DNA of 45,387 nt from Xenorhabdus budapestensis. GTDB taxonomy: Bacteria > Pseudomonadota > Gammaproteobacteria > Enterobacterales > Enterobacteriaceae. Each line of letters begins with the position of its first letter. Position 1 is the stretch's first letter. The stretch is taken from contig NZ_NIBS01000011.1 of the NCBI RefSeq assembly GCF_002632465.1, positions 1 through 45,387 of the forward strand, given 5' to 3'. Below the pieces are notes generated by a model, which did not search any database, was not told the origin of the DNA, and was given only the letters and a program-made list of their open reading frames with translations. Of the stretch, positions 21,211 through 30,293 are shown in pieces. Position numbers and translations under genes: made by a program.

Positions 21211-22656
21211 ATGAGTTTAACTTATGTCAGTGAACATTTACTGACTGCCAATGACCTGAGTCATAAAGATTTATTTTCTGTTTTGGGGCAATTAGCAGAA
21301 CGCCGTCTGGATTATGCCGACCTCTATTTTCAATCCAGTTACCATGAAACATGGGTTTTGGAAGATCGTATCATTAAAGATGGCTCTTATAATATAGATC
21401 AAGGCGTGGGAGTCCGGGCAATTAGTGGCGAAAAAACGGGTTTTGCCTATGCTGATCAAATCACATTGAATGCCTTGCAGCAGAGTGCAAAGGCAGCACG
21501 CAGCATTGTAAGGGAAATGGGCAATGGCACTGCCCATACATTGGGTGCTGTGACACATAATATTTTGTACCCGGCTGTAGATCCTCTGCAAAGCATGAGC
21601 AGGGAAGAAAAAATTGCTCTGTTACATCATGTTGATCAAATTGCACGTGCAGAAGATCACAGAGTGCAGGAAGTGAATGCCAGCCTGAGTGGTATTTATG
21701 AGCAGGTATTGGTTGCTGCGACGGATGGGACATTGGCTGCTGATATTCGCCCCCTGGTACGTCTTTCTGTCAGCGTATTGGTTGAAGAAGATGGTAAACG
21801 TGAGCGAGGTTCCAGTGGTGGTGGTGCTCGATATGGTTATGAATACTTCCTGCAAACCGCAGATGGACAGACATTGGCAGAACAATTTGCCCGTGAAGCT
21901 GTTCGCATGGCGTTGGTGAATCTTTCTGCTGTTGCTGCTCCGGCGGGAACAATGCCGATTGTATTGGGAGCCGGTTGGCCGGGTGTTTTATTGCATGAAG
22001 CGGTGGGTCATGGTTTAGAAGGCGATTTCAACCGCCGTGGTACATCTGCTTTCTCTGGTCAGATTGGGCAAAAAGTCGCATCTGAACTGTGTACTGTGGT
22101 TGATGATGGTACGATTGAAGGCCGCCGTGGCTCATTGTCTATTGATGATGAAGGTGTTCCGGGGCAATACAATGTTCTGATTGAGAATGGTATCTTGAAG
22201 GGCTACATACAGGACAAACTGAATGCACGTTTGATGGGAGTCGCACCTACAGGTAACGGGCGTCGTGAATCTTATGCCCACTTACCGATGCCGCGTATGA
22301 CTAATACATATATGCTGGCAGGAAGCTCCACACCGGAAGAAATTATTGCCAGTGTTAATCATGGGCTGTATGCACCGAACTTTGGTGGTGGTCAAGTGGA
22401 TATCACTTCTGGTAAGTTTGTTTTCTCAACATCAGAAGCGTACTTGATTGAAAATGGCAAAATCACCAAGCCAGTAAAAGGCGCAACATTGATTGGCTCA
22501 GGCATTGAGGCCATGCAGCAGATTTCTATGGTTGGCAATGACTTAGCCCTTGATAAGGGTGTTGGTGTATGCGGTAAAGAAGGCCAGAGCGTTCCTGTGG
22601 GAGTTGGACAGCCCACATTAAAACTGGATAACCTGACTGTAGGTGGAACAGCTTAA
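21211..22656 (+). CDS. tldD: Metalloprotease TldD
   Basis: The catalytic half of the TldD/TldE heterodimeric zinc protease, which trims unfolded peptides, including the microcin B17 leader and the antitoxin CcdA. The 481 residues carry the metal motif HEAVGH (262-267) in the family block [23 protein letters not shown]-type ending precedes [20 protein letters not shown]. The partner gene pmbA (tldE) lies only 2.1 kb downstream, unlike in E. coli. An ERIC element follows the stop and may end or stabilise the transcript. Confidence 0.97.
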   Translation: MSLTYVSEHLLTANDLSHKDLFSVLGQLAERRLDYADLYFQSSYHETWVLEDRIIKDGSYNIDQGVGVRAISGEKTGFAYADQITLNALQQSAKAARSIVREMGNGTAHTLGAVTHNILYPAVDPLQSMSREEKIALLHHVDQIARAEDHRVQEVNASLSGIYEQVLVAATDGTLAADIRPLVRLSVSVLVEEDGKRERGSSGGGARYGYEYFLQTADGQTLAEQFAREAVRMALVNLSAVAAPAGTMPIVLGAGWPGVLLHEAVGHGLEGDFNRRGTSAFSGQIGQKVASELCTVVDDGTIEGRRGSLSIDDEGVPGQYNVLIENGILKGYIQDKLNARLMGVAPTGNGRRESYAHLPMPRMTNTYMLAGSSTPEEIIASVNHGLYAPNFGGGQVDITSGKFVFSTSEAYLIENGKITKPVKGATLIGSGIEAMQQISMVGNDLALDKGVGVCGKEGQSVPVGVGQPTLKLDNLTVGGTA

Positions 22657-22686
22657 CATTTTTTGAGTATACCTTGTTTTTTTGAG

Positions 22687-22813
22687 TATATCTGTCGTCT
22701 TTCAAGTTGCAGCTTTGTTGGATGTGCTCGCTCACTCCCAGTCACATAGTCATCTATGTGACTGGGGATTTGTGTCCTTGCTGCCGCGATGCACCTTGAA
22801 ATCCATTGGTATA
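22687..22813. repeat. Complete ERIC element (127 bp)
   Basis: The element begins TATATCTGTCGTCTTTCAAG and ends CTTGAAATCCATTGGTATA. It has the ERIC core CTCGCTCACT...GTGACTGGGGATT. The centre is a perfect 13-bp stem (22737-22749 with 22754-22766) around TCAT. Total length is exactly the 127 bp typical of ERIC. It fills the tldD-barnase gap and ends 18 bp before the barnase ribosome-binding site, so it lies in or next to that gene's control region. Confidence 0.9.
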
Positions 22814-22841
22814 GCCTGATCAATTCAGCGTGGAGGTCATT

Positions 22842-23306
22842 ATGAGAAAAAGGGTGCTGGCAGGTGTATTACTGATCCTAGTTGTTATATCCATTATCTT
22901 TATTGGATTACCCGGCTCTGGTAAAGCTCAGCAAGCTAATGCGGTAGCAAGAAACGTTCCGTCTCAGCAGATTGATATTCTGACTGAACATCATCGAGTT
23001 GCGGATTATGTGCATCAGCATAACAGGTTGCCTGACTATTACATAACTAAGAAACAGGCCCGTCGCCTCGGCTGGGACGCTAGTAAGGGCAACTTGTGCG
23101 AAATATTACCGGGAAAAGCAATTGGTGGAGATCGGTTTTCCAATCGTGAAAATAAGTTGCCAAATCAAAGGGATCGTCAGTGGTTTGAAGCGGACGTGAA
23201 TTATAATTGTGGGCGCCGGGGCAGTAACAGGTTACTCTATTCTAATGATGGTCTTATCTACTTGACACTTGATCACTACAAGACTTTCACAAAGCTGGAA
23301 GAATGA
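22842..23306 (+). CDS. Barnase-family secreted or membrane-anchored ribonuclease
   Basis: A small guanyl-preferring RNase homologous to Bacillus barnase over its whole length. The 154 residues begin with a hydrophobic helix (about 6-22) that could be a signal peptide or an anchor. The catalytic domain covers about 45-152. The barnase active-site residues are kept: Lys70 (K27), Glu116 (E73) in EADVNY, Arg126 and Arg130 (R83, R87), and His145 (H102) in LDHYKTFTK. Cys86 and Cys123, absent in barnase, could form a disulfide in the periplasm. GGAGG precedes the ATG by 5 bp. Barstar follows 1 bp later, forming a toxin-inhibitor pair. Confidence 0.92.
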   Translation: MRKRVLAGVLLILVVISIIFIGLPGSGKAQQANAVARNVPSQQIDILTEHHRVADYVHQHNRLPDYYITKKQARRLGWDASKGNLCEILPGKAIGGDRFSNRENKLPNQRDRQWFEADVNYNCGRRGSNRLLYSNDGLIYLTLDHYKTFTKLEE

Positions 23307-23307
23307 T

Positions 23308-23577
23308 ATGAAAAAAGTGGAATTTGATTTTGATTATATCCCTGATTTAGAAACCTTCTATAGTCAGTTCAAGGAGTGTTTCGATCTTGATGATCATTTT
23401 GGTGCTAACTTGGATGCTCTATGGGATGTAGTAACCAGTGAAATTGGGTTGCCAGCTGATATTAATTTTATCCGTCTGGATGTACAGAAACGACCGCGCT
23501 TTGCTGCACTGGTGCTCTTGTTTCAAGAGGCTGAAGAAGAGCTGGAAGGGGAATTACGTTTTAATGTGAAAAATTAA
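23308..23577 (+). CDS. Barstar-family ribonuclease inhibitor
   Basis: An 89-residue cytoplasmic inhibitor that plugs the barnase active site and protects the producer before export. The binding helix GANLDALWD (32-40) keeps the barstar residues corresponding to Asp35, Trp38 and Asp39; barstar Tyr29 is replaced by His30. I chose the ATG at 23308, right after the RNase stop (1-bp gap), with GGAAG upstream; a longer reading would overlap the RNase. It corresponds in position and family to E. coli YhcO, which stands near tldD without an RNase. A terminator follows. Confidence 0.92.
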   Translation: MKKVEFDFDYIPDLETFYSQFKECFDLDDHFGANLDALWDVVTSEIGLPADINFIRLDVQKRPRFAALVLLFQEAEEELEGELRFNVKN

Positions 23578-23598
23578 GCTGTTCCCTGCCTTATTACA

Positions 23599-23636
23599 AC
23601 ACCTCCGTATTCGCCGAAACGCGGAGGTGTCTTTAA
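23599..23636 (+). terminator. Terminator after barstar
   Basis: A 9-bp perfect stem, ACACCTCCG (23599-23607) with CGGAGGTGT (23622-23630), is followed by CTTTAAATTT. It starts 22 bp after the barstar stop and closes the RNase-inhibitor unit. Confidence 0.8.
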
Positions 23637-23698
23637 ATTTCCGTATAAAATTTTATCAGCTTCAAACTGACTTAAAATTAGGTTGCCTAGGTTACTGA

Positions 23699-24020
23699 TT
23701 ATTTATTAATAACATGGCTATCATCGCCGGAAAAATATTTCTCAACATTCTTAAATGTACTGTCGAAATAAATGTTATAACAGCTTTTAGTAACATAACC
23801 GATATGCGGGCTGCATAGGACGTTATCTCGTTTTAATAAAGAGTGATTGGTATCCCAAATGGGTTCAATATCAAAAACATCTAGTGCTGCAAAACCCGGA
23901 GTACCCAGATCGAGGGCTTTCTCAAGTGCACCTGTTTCTATCAACCCGGCTCGTGTGGTATTGACCAGGACGGCACTATTTTTACCGCCAGTTCTCAACG
24001 AAATGGCGGTGGAGAGGATA
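23699..24020 (-). pseudogene. D-2-hydroxyacid dehydrogenase, C-terminal remnant
   Basis: About 105 residues match the end of D-isomer-specific 2-hydroxyacid dehydrogenases: AVLVNTTRAGLIETGALEKA, then GFAALDVFDIEP with the catalytic Glu, then CSPHIGYVT with the catalytic His. The N-terminal two thirds, including the NAD-binding glycine motif, are absent. Similarity starts right after the darP stop codon with no start codon or ribosome-binding site. It was probably left by a deletion that joined the gene's tail to darP. Confidence 0.8.
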
Positions 24021-24557
24021 CTAAGCCGATTCTGATAGCTCTTTCAGATATTGGAAGATCTGACGGTAGGATTTCGGTGGCTTGTTCGCTGCTTTCTCTT
24101 TTTTAGCATTGCGTATCAGCGTCCGCAGTTGCTGACGATCTGTGTGTGGATATAGCGTTACGACTTCTTCAAGGGCGCTGTCGCTCTCAAGTAACTTATC
24201 CCGCAATTCTTCCAGCTTATGTAGCATCACAACCTGCTGGTTATGACGGTTTTTCAGTTTATCCAGCGCAGTGGTAATTGGCTCAGGATCACGAGCCCGC
24301 AACAATTTGCCAATCAGTTGTAATTGACGACGGCGACCTTCACGCTTGATTTTCTGTGCCAATTCAATAGCGGCCAGCAGATCTTCGTCCAACGGAATAC
24401 GTTCCAGCTCGCCCTTGCTTAATTCAACCAGCTCTGTCCCTAGTTTTTTCAGTATTTCAGCATCCCGCTTGATTTCACTTTTACTGACCCAGATTATCTC
24501 TTCTTCTTCCTCTTCAGCAGGATAATTGTCGAGCCAATCTTCAGGCTGCTTTGCCAT
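24021..24557 (-). CDS. darP: Ribosome biogenesis factor DarP (YjgA)
   Basis: A helical protein that binds late 50S precursors and helps fold the peptidyl transferase region. The 178 residues begin [20 protein letters not shown], with the acidic patch and [12 protein letters not shown] of the family, and end [15 protein letters not shown]. It is divergent from pmbA across a 191-bp intergenic region, the same arrangement as E. coli yjgA-pmbA. The stop codon directly abuts the dehydrogenase remnant, so this gene has lost its native downstream region. Confidence 0.95.
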   Translation of the reverse strand: MAKQPEDWLDNYPAEEEEEEIIWVSKSEIKRDAEILKKLGTELVELSKGELERIPLDEDLLAAIELAQKIKREGRRRQLQLIGKLLRARDPEPITTALDKLKNRHNQQVVMLHKLEELRDKLLESDSALEEVVTLYPHTDRQQLRTLIRNAKKEKAANKPPKSYRQIFQYLKELSESA

Positions 24558-24748
24558 AATCGTTTTCCTTCTAAAAAGGCCGGATAAGGTACACTTTGGA
24601 ACATGACCTATCGTCCGGTGGGTGTTAACATCCTAATATCGTGTATTGTAACTGGGAAAATTGCCTGATTACCACTCGGCATTGATATTGAAAGCCGAAA
24701 CACGCATTTTTCCTGATAAATTTTCTCTTTAATTCATATGGTTAATTA

Positions 24749-26092
24749 ATGATAGTTACCAATCAACAAATTGCGGAGCAGCGCAAACAACTGGAAGATG
24801 CGGTTTCTCACGCTCTGGAATTAGCAAAAACAGGCAGTGATGCTGCGGAAGTCGCAGTCAATAAAACGATGGGGATTAGTGTCAGTACCCGTTTCAGTGA
24901 AGTCGAAAATGTTGAGTTTAACAGTGATGGTGCATTGGGGATCACCGTTTATCACCAGCAGCGCAAAGGTAGTGCCTCTTCTACCGATTTAAGCCCGGAA
25001 GCCATTGCACGTACTGTACAGGCTGCCATTGATATCGCCCGTTACACTTCACCTGATCCTTGTGCTGGTCCCGCAGACAAAGAGTTACTGGCGTTTGAGG
25101 CACCGGAGCTGGATTTGTTCCATCCTGCGGATTTGGATGCTGATAAGGCGATTGAGTTGGCTGCCCGTGCCGAACAGGCTGCATTACAGGCAGATCAGCG
25201 TATTACCAATACCGAAGGTGGTAGTTTTAATGGTCATTATGGTATTCGGGTCTTTGGTAATAGTCACGGTATGCTACAGAGCTATTGTTCAAGTCGCTAT
25301 TCCATGTCGAGCTGCGTGATTGCAGAGCAGAATGGCAATATGGAGCGTGATTATGCTTATACTGTGAACCGTCGTTTTGATGAGTTGCAATCGCCAGAAT
25401 GGGTTGGGCAGGAAAGTGCGCATCGTACATTGTCTCGTTTAGGTGCACGTAAACTCTCGACGATGAAAGCGCCTGTGATTTTCTCTGCCGAAGTCGCTAC
25501 CGGCCTGTTTGGTCATTTAGTTGGAGCGATCAGCGGCAGCAGCATCTATCGTAAATCATCTTTCTTGCTGGATAGTCTGGGTAAGCAGATCCTGCCTTCA
25601 TGGTTGACCATTGAAGAACAACCACATTTGCTGAGAGGGTTGGCTTCTACACCGTTTGATAGTGAAGGTGTGCGCACATTGCCGCGTGAAATTATTAAAG
25701 AGGGTATTTTACAGTCATGGTTGTTGACGTCATATTCTGCCCGTAAACTGGGGCTGACGAGTACAGGCCATGCAGGTGGGATTCATAACTGGCGTATCGC
25801 GGGGCAAGGGTTAGATTTTGCAGGTCTGCTACAGGAAATGGGAACCGGCCTGGTAGTGACGGAACTGATGGGACAGGGCGTCAGTGCTGTGACTGGGGAT
25901 TATTCTCGTGGGGCAGCCGGTTTTTGGGTCGAAAATGGCGAAATACAATATCCGGTCAGTGAGATCACTATTGCGGGCAATCTGAAAGATATGTGGGCAA
26001 ATATGGTGACAATAGGTAATGATATTGAAACACGTAGTAACATTCAGTGTGGATCAGTATTGTTGCCGGAAATGAGTATCGCCGGTCAATAG
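24749..26092 (+). CDS. pmbA: Metalloprotease subunit TldE (PmbA)
   Basis: The partner of TldD in the heterodimeric peptidase; it lacks a full zinc site itself. The 447 residues share long near-identical blocks with E. coli PmbA ([61 protein letters not shown]). The N-terminus is less conserved; the ATG at 24749 is the only suitable start. It is convergent with rnk, whose stop lies 50 bp further on. Confidence 0.96.
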   Translation: MIVTNQQIAEQRKQLEDAVSHALELAKTGSDAAEVAVNKTMGISVSTRFSEVENVEFNSDGALGITVYHQQRKGSASSTDLSPEAIARTVQAAIDIARYTSPDPCAGPADKELLAFEAPELDLFHPADLDADKAIELAARAEQAALQADQRITNTEGGSFNGHYGIRVFGNSHGMLQSYCSSRYSMSSCVIAEQNGNMERDYAYTVNRRFDELQSPEWVGQESAHRTLSRLGARKLSTMKAPVIFSAEVATGLFGHLVGAISGSSIYRKSSFLLDSLGKQILPSWLTIEEQPHLLRGLASTPFDSEGVRTLPREIIKEGILQSWLLTSYSARKLGLTSTGHAGGIHNWRIAGQGLDFAGLLQEMGTGLVVTELMGQGVSAVTGDYSRGAAGFWVENGEIQYPVSEITIAGNLKDMWANMVTIGNDIETRSNIQCGSVLLPEMSIAGQ

Positions 26093-26142
26093 GGATACTC
26101 AATCAACAACAGCCAGTTTGGTTCTACTGAGCTGGCTGCGAG

Positions 26143-26553
26143 TTAACGGTGATATTCACCTGCCGCTTCGGGTTGGTAAAGTATCTCTAATACTTTAATC
26201 CGGGTTTTTTCACCATTCGGCAATTCCCAGGTTATTTCATCATTTACTCGCAATCCTAAAAGTGCAGCGCCTAAAGGTGCCATCACGGATAGTTGTTTTG
26301 TGCTGTCTTGCAGAGAAGACGGGTAAACGAGGGTTCGGACTCGCTCTTCATTGTTACTGAAATCAATAAATTTAATTTCACTGTTCATTGTAACAACATC
26401 TGCGGGTATTTCTACTGGTGGCACAATTTCAGCTCTATCCAGCTCTTCATTTAGTGCATCTGCGATACTGCTATTGGCAAATACAGCTTGTTCCAACAGA
26501 GAATCTAAACGTTCTGCATCTAATTCATTGATAATAATTTTAGGTTTTGTCAT
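26143..26553 (-). CDS. rnk: Regulator of nucleoside diphosphate kinase
   Basis: Rnk is a GreA/GreB-like protein that binds RNA polymerase through the secondary channel without inducing transcript cleavage, and affects nucleotide pools. The 136 residues have a short N-terminal coiled coil ([18 protein letters not shown]) and a C-terminal FKBP-like domain ending YQPEAAGEY. Length equals E. coli Rnk from the ATG at 26553, which has GGAGCG upstream; longer readings cross the terminator hairpin. In E. coli rnk lies elsewhere on the chromosome. Confidence 0.94.
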   Translation of the reverse strand: MTKPKIIINELDAERLDSLLEQAVFANSSIADALNEELDRAEIVPPVEIPADVVTMNSEIKFIDFSNNEERVRTLVYPSSLQDSTKQLSVMAPLGAALLGLRVNDEITWELPNGEKTRIKVLEILYQPEAAGEYHR

Positions 26554-26580
26554 ACCACGCTCCAAATTAGGCTCAATACA

Positions 26581-26618
26581 AAATAACACCCCGCAACGCA
26601 AGGAGGGGGGTGTTATTT
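26581..26618 (-). terminator. Terminator after the racemase gene
   Basis: A perfect 12-bp stem pairs AAATAACACCCC (26581-26592) with GGGGTGTTATTT (26607-26618). It lies between the racemase stop (26744) and the rnk start (26553), both on the minus strand, and the minus-strand transcript continues in TTTTGTATT. This isolates the racemase as its own unit. Confidence 0.8.
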
Positions 26619-26743
26619 GCAAATGTGATTAAAGTGATATTAGGCTGTTCTGTCGTGAAAATAAAGAGATCATGATCACGAACTGTTTTGTGTTGTTAAT
26701 GAAATAAGGTTTAGCCAGACCTATATTATTGGATTACAAATTA

Positions 26744-27973
26744 TCAACCTGTAACAACGATCTTTGGATTGGTTTCTCCCCAGATAGAAGATAGCTCAAC
26801 AATATGCATTCCACTCCATTGCTGAATTTCAGACTGGGTAATTTCTTCATTACCTTGTTTACCGAAAATCACCACTTCGTCGCCACTTTTCACATCAGGC
26901 AGATCAGTCACATCCACCATTACGGTATTCATGGAAACGAGGCCAACAACCGGAGCACGGTGACCGTTAATCAAAACAAATGCCTTGTTTGACATAGCAG
27001 AGCTGAAGCCATCAGAGAAACCAACTGGCAGGTTAGCGAGCATAGAATCACGTTTTAGGATGTGAGTGTTGTCGTAGCTGACACCATTACCTTTAGGATA
27101 GGGTTTAACAGATGCAACCCGGGTTTTTACCTGCATCAGATGATTGTATTCTGGGTAGCTGTCAGACAGCATGCCATACAGTGCACTACCAACACGTACC
27201 ATATCAAACTGAGCTTCCGGAATGCTCAGTGATGCAAAAGAGCTGGATGCATGTAAGGTGATCTCGTCTCTTTTCAGATTTGCTTCTTTGATCAACCAGG
27301 CAGTTTGTTCATTGAAGTTCTTAATACTATTGCGGATGGCGTTCAGGTCGGTGAGAGCATGGTGGCTCATTATACCGACCAATTTCAGGTTAGGCAGTTG
27401 AACAATTTGCAGAGCCTCTTGTTTACCCTGCTCAGTTTTCATTTCCAGCCCGTTACGGCTCATGAGGCCAGTGTTCAGCACTAAATGGACACGAATTTCT
27501 TTGCCATGTTTTTTAGCCAGAGCATCAATAGCTTTGGCGCTTGCCAGATCACCGACTATTTCTTCCATGTCATAGCCTAGGGTGCTCTCAATTTCATTCA
27601 CAGTAGCTGCGCGAACACGCATGAGCTGGCTTTTGAAGCCGTTGTCACGTACGATGCGGGCTTCTTCGTTACTGGTGATACCTACACAAGGTACTCCAGT
27701 TTTAATGATGGATGGCATCAGCAGACCGATACCATGACCATAAGCATCGCCTTTCAGAATCGCACACACTTTGGTGTCTTTGTTCAGATTTTTTTCCAGT
27801 GTATTGATATTGTTTTCGAAAGCGGTAGTGTTGATTTCTACCCAAGCATTGTTGTTAGCTGCAACACGTTTTGCCTGAGTATTATCTAAAGAAAGCACTG
27901 GTGCCGCTTGAGCAGCACTTTGGCATAAAGTCAGTCCAAGAAAGATAGCCAATGTGGTCTTATTAAAACGCAT
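26744..27973 (-). CDS. Periplasmic broad-spectrum amino-acid racemase (Bsr/Alr family)
   Basis: A PLP-dependent fold III racemase exported to the periplasm. The 409 residues start with a Sec signal peptide (MRFNKTTLAIFLGLTLCQSA, cleavage likely after AQA at 23). The PLP lysine is Lys74 in AILKGDAYGHG and the opposite catalytic base is Tyr300 in GVSYDNTH. Cys70 and Cys96, and SRNG at 172-175, fit the Vibrio BsrV pattern and not that of cytoplasmic Alr. Such enzymes make non-canonical D-amino acids that modify peptidoglycan and act as signals. The ATG at 27973 has GGAGG upstream; a longer reading would destroy the signal peptide. Confidence 0.88.
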   Translation of the reverse strand: MRFNKTTLAIFLGLTLCQSAAQAAPVLSLDNTQAKRVAANNNAWVEINTTAFENNINTLEKNLNKDTKVCAILKGDAYGHGIGLLMPSIIKTGVPCVGITSNEEARIVRDNGFKSQLMRVRAATVNEIESTLGYDMEEIVGDLASAKAIDALAKKHGKEIRVHLVLNTGLMSRNGLEMKTEQGKQEALQIVQLPNLKLVGIMSHHALTDLNAIRNSIKNFNEQTAWLIKEANLKRDEITLHASSSFASLSIPEAQFDMVRVGSALYGMLSDSYPEYNHLMQVKTRVASVKPYPKGNGVSYDNTHILKRDSMLANLPVGFSDGFSSAMSNKAFVLINGHRAPVVGLVSMNTVMVDVTDLPDVKSGDEVVIFGKQGNEEITQSEIQQWSGMHIVELSSIWGETNPKIVVTG

Positions 27974-28367
27974 GAAGTAAACCTCCAATGTAGGAACTGT
28001 ACATATAATGCTTTGTGTATAAATTCCTTTTAATGATAAGTTTTTTTCAAACTGATTTAATAGCGTTAATTTATTGATAGATAACATTTATTATTTAATG
28101 AATATTATTTGTAAATAGTCGGGGTGTTTTACTTACTTAATAAGTAAAGCTTCTTGATTTATCCTTTTGGAAGGATCTTATAATGGAATTTATGAAGGTT
28201 TTTTTATCTTTTTTTGTTTTCAAATACTGTGTTTGTTGCCGTTCTTGTTGGATAGAAGTGAAGTATTAAGGGAAAAGTAAGGGGGGTTATACGTAAGTGA
28301 ATGCAAGAGAAATAGAGAGAAAACAGAGATGGTGGTCTGTGCTGCAATCCCGCAAAATCGTGTAAGT
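27974..28367. other. AT-rich non-coding gap between npr and the racemase
   Basis: These 394 bp carry no credible gene and should hold the racemase promoter (minus strand) and the end of the npr transcript. A perfect 8-bp dyad, TTTACTTA/TAAGTAAA (28128-28135 with 28141-28148), lies about 155 bp before the racemase start and could be an operator. No strong terminator follows npr, so read-through from the nitrogen-PTS operon is possible. Confidence 0.45.
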
Positions 28368-28640
28368 TTATTCTTCATCAAAGCCGGAATTAAATAGCTC
28401 CACAATAGCCGCCAGCGCCTGTTGTTCATCCGGCCCGGTTGCTTCAACTTCAATGTAACTACCTTGTTCGGAGTCCAACATCAGCATAGTGATAACACTA
28501 TGAGCCTCCGCCTGAACATTGCTTCCGTTGCGCAGGATGACTTGAGATTGAAACTGCTGCACAAGGTCATGCAGTTTCATGGCAGGGCGGGCATGCATAC
28601 CGAGTCGGTTTTTAATCTCAAGTCTCTGCTTGACTGTCAT
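28368..28640 (-). CDS. npr: Nitrogen-PTS phosphocarrier protein NPr
   Basis: An HPr-like carrier that passes phosphate from EI-Ntr to PtsN in the nitrogen phosphotransferase system. It is 90 residues long, with the phosphorylated His16 in [10 protein letters not shown] and the conserved [16 protein letters not shown] helix. It lies 31 bp after rapZ at the end of the rpoN-hpf-ptsN-rapZ-npr cluster, the same order as E. coli. Confidence 0.97.
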   Translation of the reverse strand: MTVKQRLEIKNRLGMHARPAMKLHDLVQQFQSQVILRNGSNVQAEAHSVITMLMLDSEQGSYIEVEATGPDEQQALAAIVELFNSGFDEE

Positions 28641-28671
28641 GGTCTGTTTTATTTTGATTGGTTACGTTCGG

Positions 28672-29523
28672 TTACTTACGTTTTTCCAGTGTGCGGTGAC
28701 GTGATTGCACGTTTTTACCACGGGAACGGAAATAATCAGCCAACTGTTCCGCCACATAAACCGAACGGTGTTTACCGCCGGTACAACCTATGGCAACTGT
28801 CAGGTAGCTGCGGTTATTGGTTTCCAGCATCGGCAGCCAGAGTTCAAGATAACTGCGGGTCTGGTAAATAAAGTTATGCACTTCTGTATGGCGATCCAAA
28901 AATGCGGCAACAGGGCGATCCAACCCCGTCATCGGGCGCAGTTTCGGATCCCAGTGTGGGTTTGGCAGGAAGCGCACATCGAAAACGTAATCTGCATCAA
29001 TTGGAATACCGTGTTTGAAGCCGAAAGATTCAAATACCATTGTCAATTCACGTTCGCGTTTGCCCAATAAACGCGTTCTTAGCATTTCAGCCAGTTCATG
29101 GACTGACATCTCAGACGTGTCAATGATCAGATCTGCCCGTGAACGCAGCGGCTCCAGTAGATCGCTCTCTTTGTCGATGGCGCTTTCCAGTGACAGATTT
29201 TTACTTGAGAGCGGATGCAAGCGCCGGGTGTCACTGTAACGGCGGATCAATGTGTTACGATCTGCATCAAGAAACAGAAGCTGCGGTGAAAAGCTGTCCG
29301 GTAATTTTGTCAGTGCTTCTTCGAAAATTTCGGGTGATTCCGGCATATTTCGCACGTCGATACTGACTGCTGCTGAAATATCACGCTCAGCCAATGTATT
29401 AGCCAGCTCCGGAAGTAACACTACCGGCAGGTTATCCACACAATAGAACCCCATATCTTCCAGCGCGCGCAGGGCTACGGATTTACCAGAACCAGAACGA
29501 CCGCTGACTATCATCAGCACCAT
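28672..29523 (-). CDS. rapZ: RNase adapter protein RapZ
   Basis: RapZ binds the small RNA GlmZ and recruits RNase E, controlling glucosamine-6-phosphate synthase and thus cell-wall precursor supply. The 283 residues have an N-terminal P-loop (GRSGSGKS, 8-15) and a C-terminal RNA-binding domain with [11 protein letters not shown] and the basic end [10 protein letters not shown]. Length is as in E. coli (284). It is flanked by ptsN and npr. Confidence 0.97.
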   Translation of the reverse strand: MVLMIVSGRSGSGKSVALRALEDMGFYCVDNLPVVLLPELANTLAERDISAAVSIDVRNMPESPEIFEEALTKLPDSFSPQLLFLDADRNTLIRRYSDTRRLHPLSSKNLSLESAIDKESDLLEPLRSRADLIIDTSEMSVHELAEMLRTRLLGKRERELTMVFESFGFKHGIPIDADYVFDVRFLPNPHWDPKLRPMTGLDRPVAAFLDRHTEVHNFIYQTRSYLELWLPMLETNNRSYLTVAIGCTGGKHRSVYVAEQLADYFRSRGKNVQSRHRTLEKRK

Positions 29524-29619
29524 GAGATGACTCCCCTTAATGTCTCAGCGGTTCATTAGAACCGCTGCTGTTTTTATTGCTTTTCAGCAATCAATTGTAA
29601 CCGCAATTGTAATCGTTAT

Positions 29620-30087
29620 TTATTCAGTAATGATTTTGTATAGTTCTTCATCACTTTGTGCTGAACGCAGACGACGACAGAGATTTTTATCTGACAGCCG
29701 CTTTGCAATCAATGAGAGTGAATGTAAATGGATCTGGCACTGGTTAGATGGAACCAATAAAGCAAATAGCAAGTCAACAGGCTGATTATCAATAGCATCA
29801 AAGGTAATCGGTTGTTCCAGATGCAAAAATACACCAACGGCATTATTTGCGCATTCTGTTTCCAGCTTGCCGTGAGGAATGGCAATTCCGTTGCCAATAC
29901 CTGTTGTCCCCACTTTCTCACGGGAAAGAATGGCTTCAAATACGGCATTTTCTGGTAAATTAAGCTGTTTTGATGCCAGCTCGCTGATAATCTCTAAGGC
30001 ACGCTTTTTACTCGAACAAAGTACGTTGTTACGCGTACATTCGGATGAAAGCACTGAACTTAGTGGTAAATCTGTTTCGTTGTTCAT
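29620..30087 (-). CDS. ptsN: Nitrogen-PTS enzyme IIA (PtsN)
   Basis: EIIA-Ntr is the terminal phosphoacceptor of the nitrogen PTS and regulates K+ transport and sigma-54-linked stress responses by protein contacts. The 155 residues include the phosphorylation site His72 in GIAIPHGKLE and the family block FDAIDNQPVDLLFALLVP. I chose the ATG at 30087 by alignment with E. coli PtsN; a GTG four codons upstream is possible. The C-terminus lacks the last few residues of E. coli PtsN. Confidence 0.95.
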   Translation of the reverse strand: MNNETDLPLSSVLSSECTRNNVLCSSKKRALEIISELASKQLNLPENAVFEAILSREKVGTTGIGNGIAIPHGKLETECANNAVGVFLHLEQPITFDAIDNQPVDLLFALLVPSNQCQIHLHSLSLIAKRLSDKNLCRRLRSAQSDEELYKIITE

Positions 30088-30111
30088 TTCTTTATTCACT
30101 TAGAGACTGTA

Positions 30112-30143
30112 ATACCAGATGCCTGAGTGTAGACATCTGGTAT
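30112..30143. terminator. Hairpin between hpf and ptsN
   Basis: A perfect 10-bp inverted repeat, ATACCAGATG (30112-30121) with CATCTGGTAT (30134-30143), lies 24 bp upstream of the ptsN start on the minus strand. There is no adjoining T-run, so it may be an mRNA-stabilising or attenuating hairpin and not a full terminator. Confidence 0.5.
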
Positions 30144-30161
30144 CAGAGCACTATTTATGCT

Positions 30162-30247
30162 TATGCCATTGAGCCTTCAGGTTGTTTCTTTTGTTGGCTG
30201 TGTTCATTTATTGCCTACTTTGATGCAACCGGAAGTCTATTGGTATA
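30162..30247. repeat. Shortened ERIC-like element between hpf and ptsN
   Basis: The ends TATGCC...CTTCAGGTTG and TGATGCAACCGGAAG...CTATTGGTATA, and the inner TTGTTGGCTGTGTTCA, follow the ERIC order. The central palindrome has been deleted, leaving 86 bp. It lies in the 206-bp hpf-ptsN gap. Confidence 0.65.
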
Positions 30248-30293
30248 GATAGAATAGTGCTAATCTTATGACAGTCCTGTTGTCTGAAAGCTA

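Noticed and set aside
22659-22690. Tandem TTTTTTGAGTATA-like sequence after tldD as a possible regulatory repeat
   Set aside because: Two imperfect copies adjoining the ERIC end; more likely slippage or ERIC target duplication than an operator.
28220-28453. 77-residue minus-strand frame overlapping the end of npr
   Set aside because: Out of frame with npr over the conserved part, and the remainder is AT-rich spacer.
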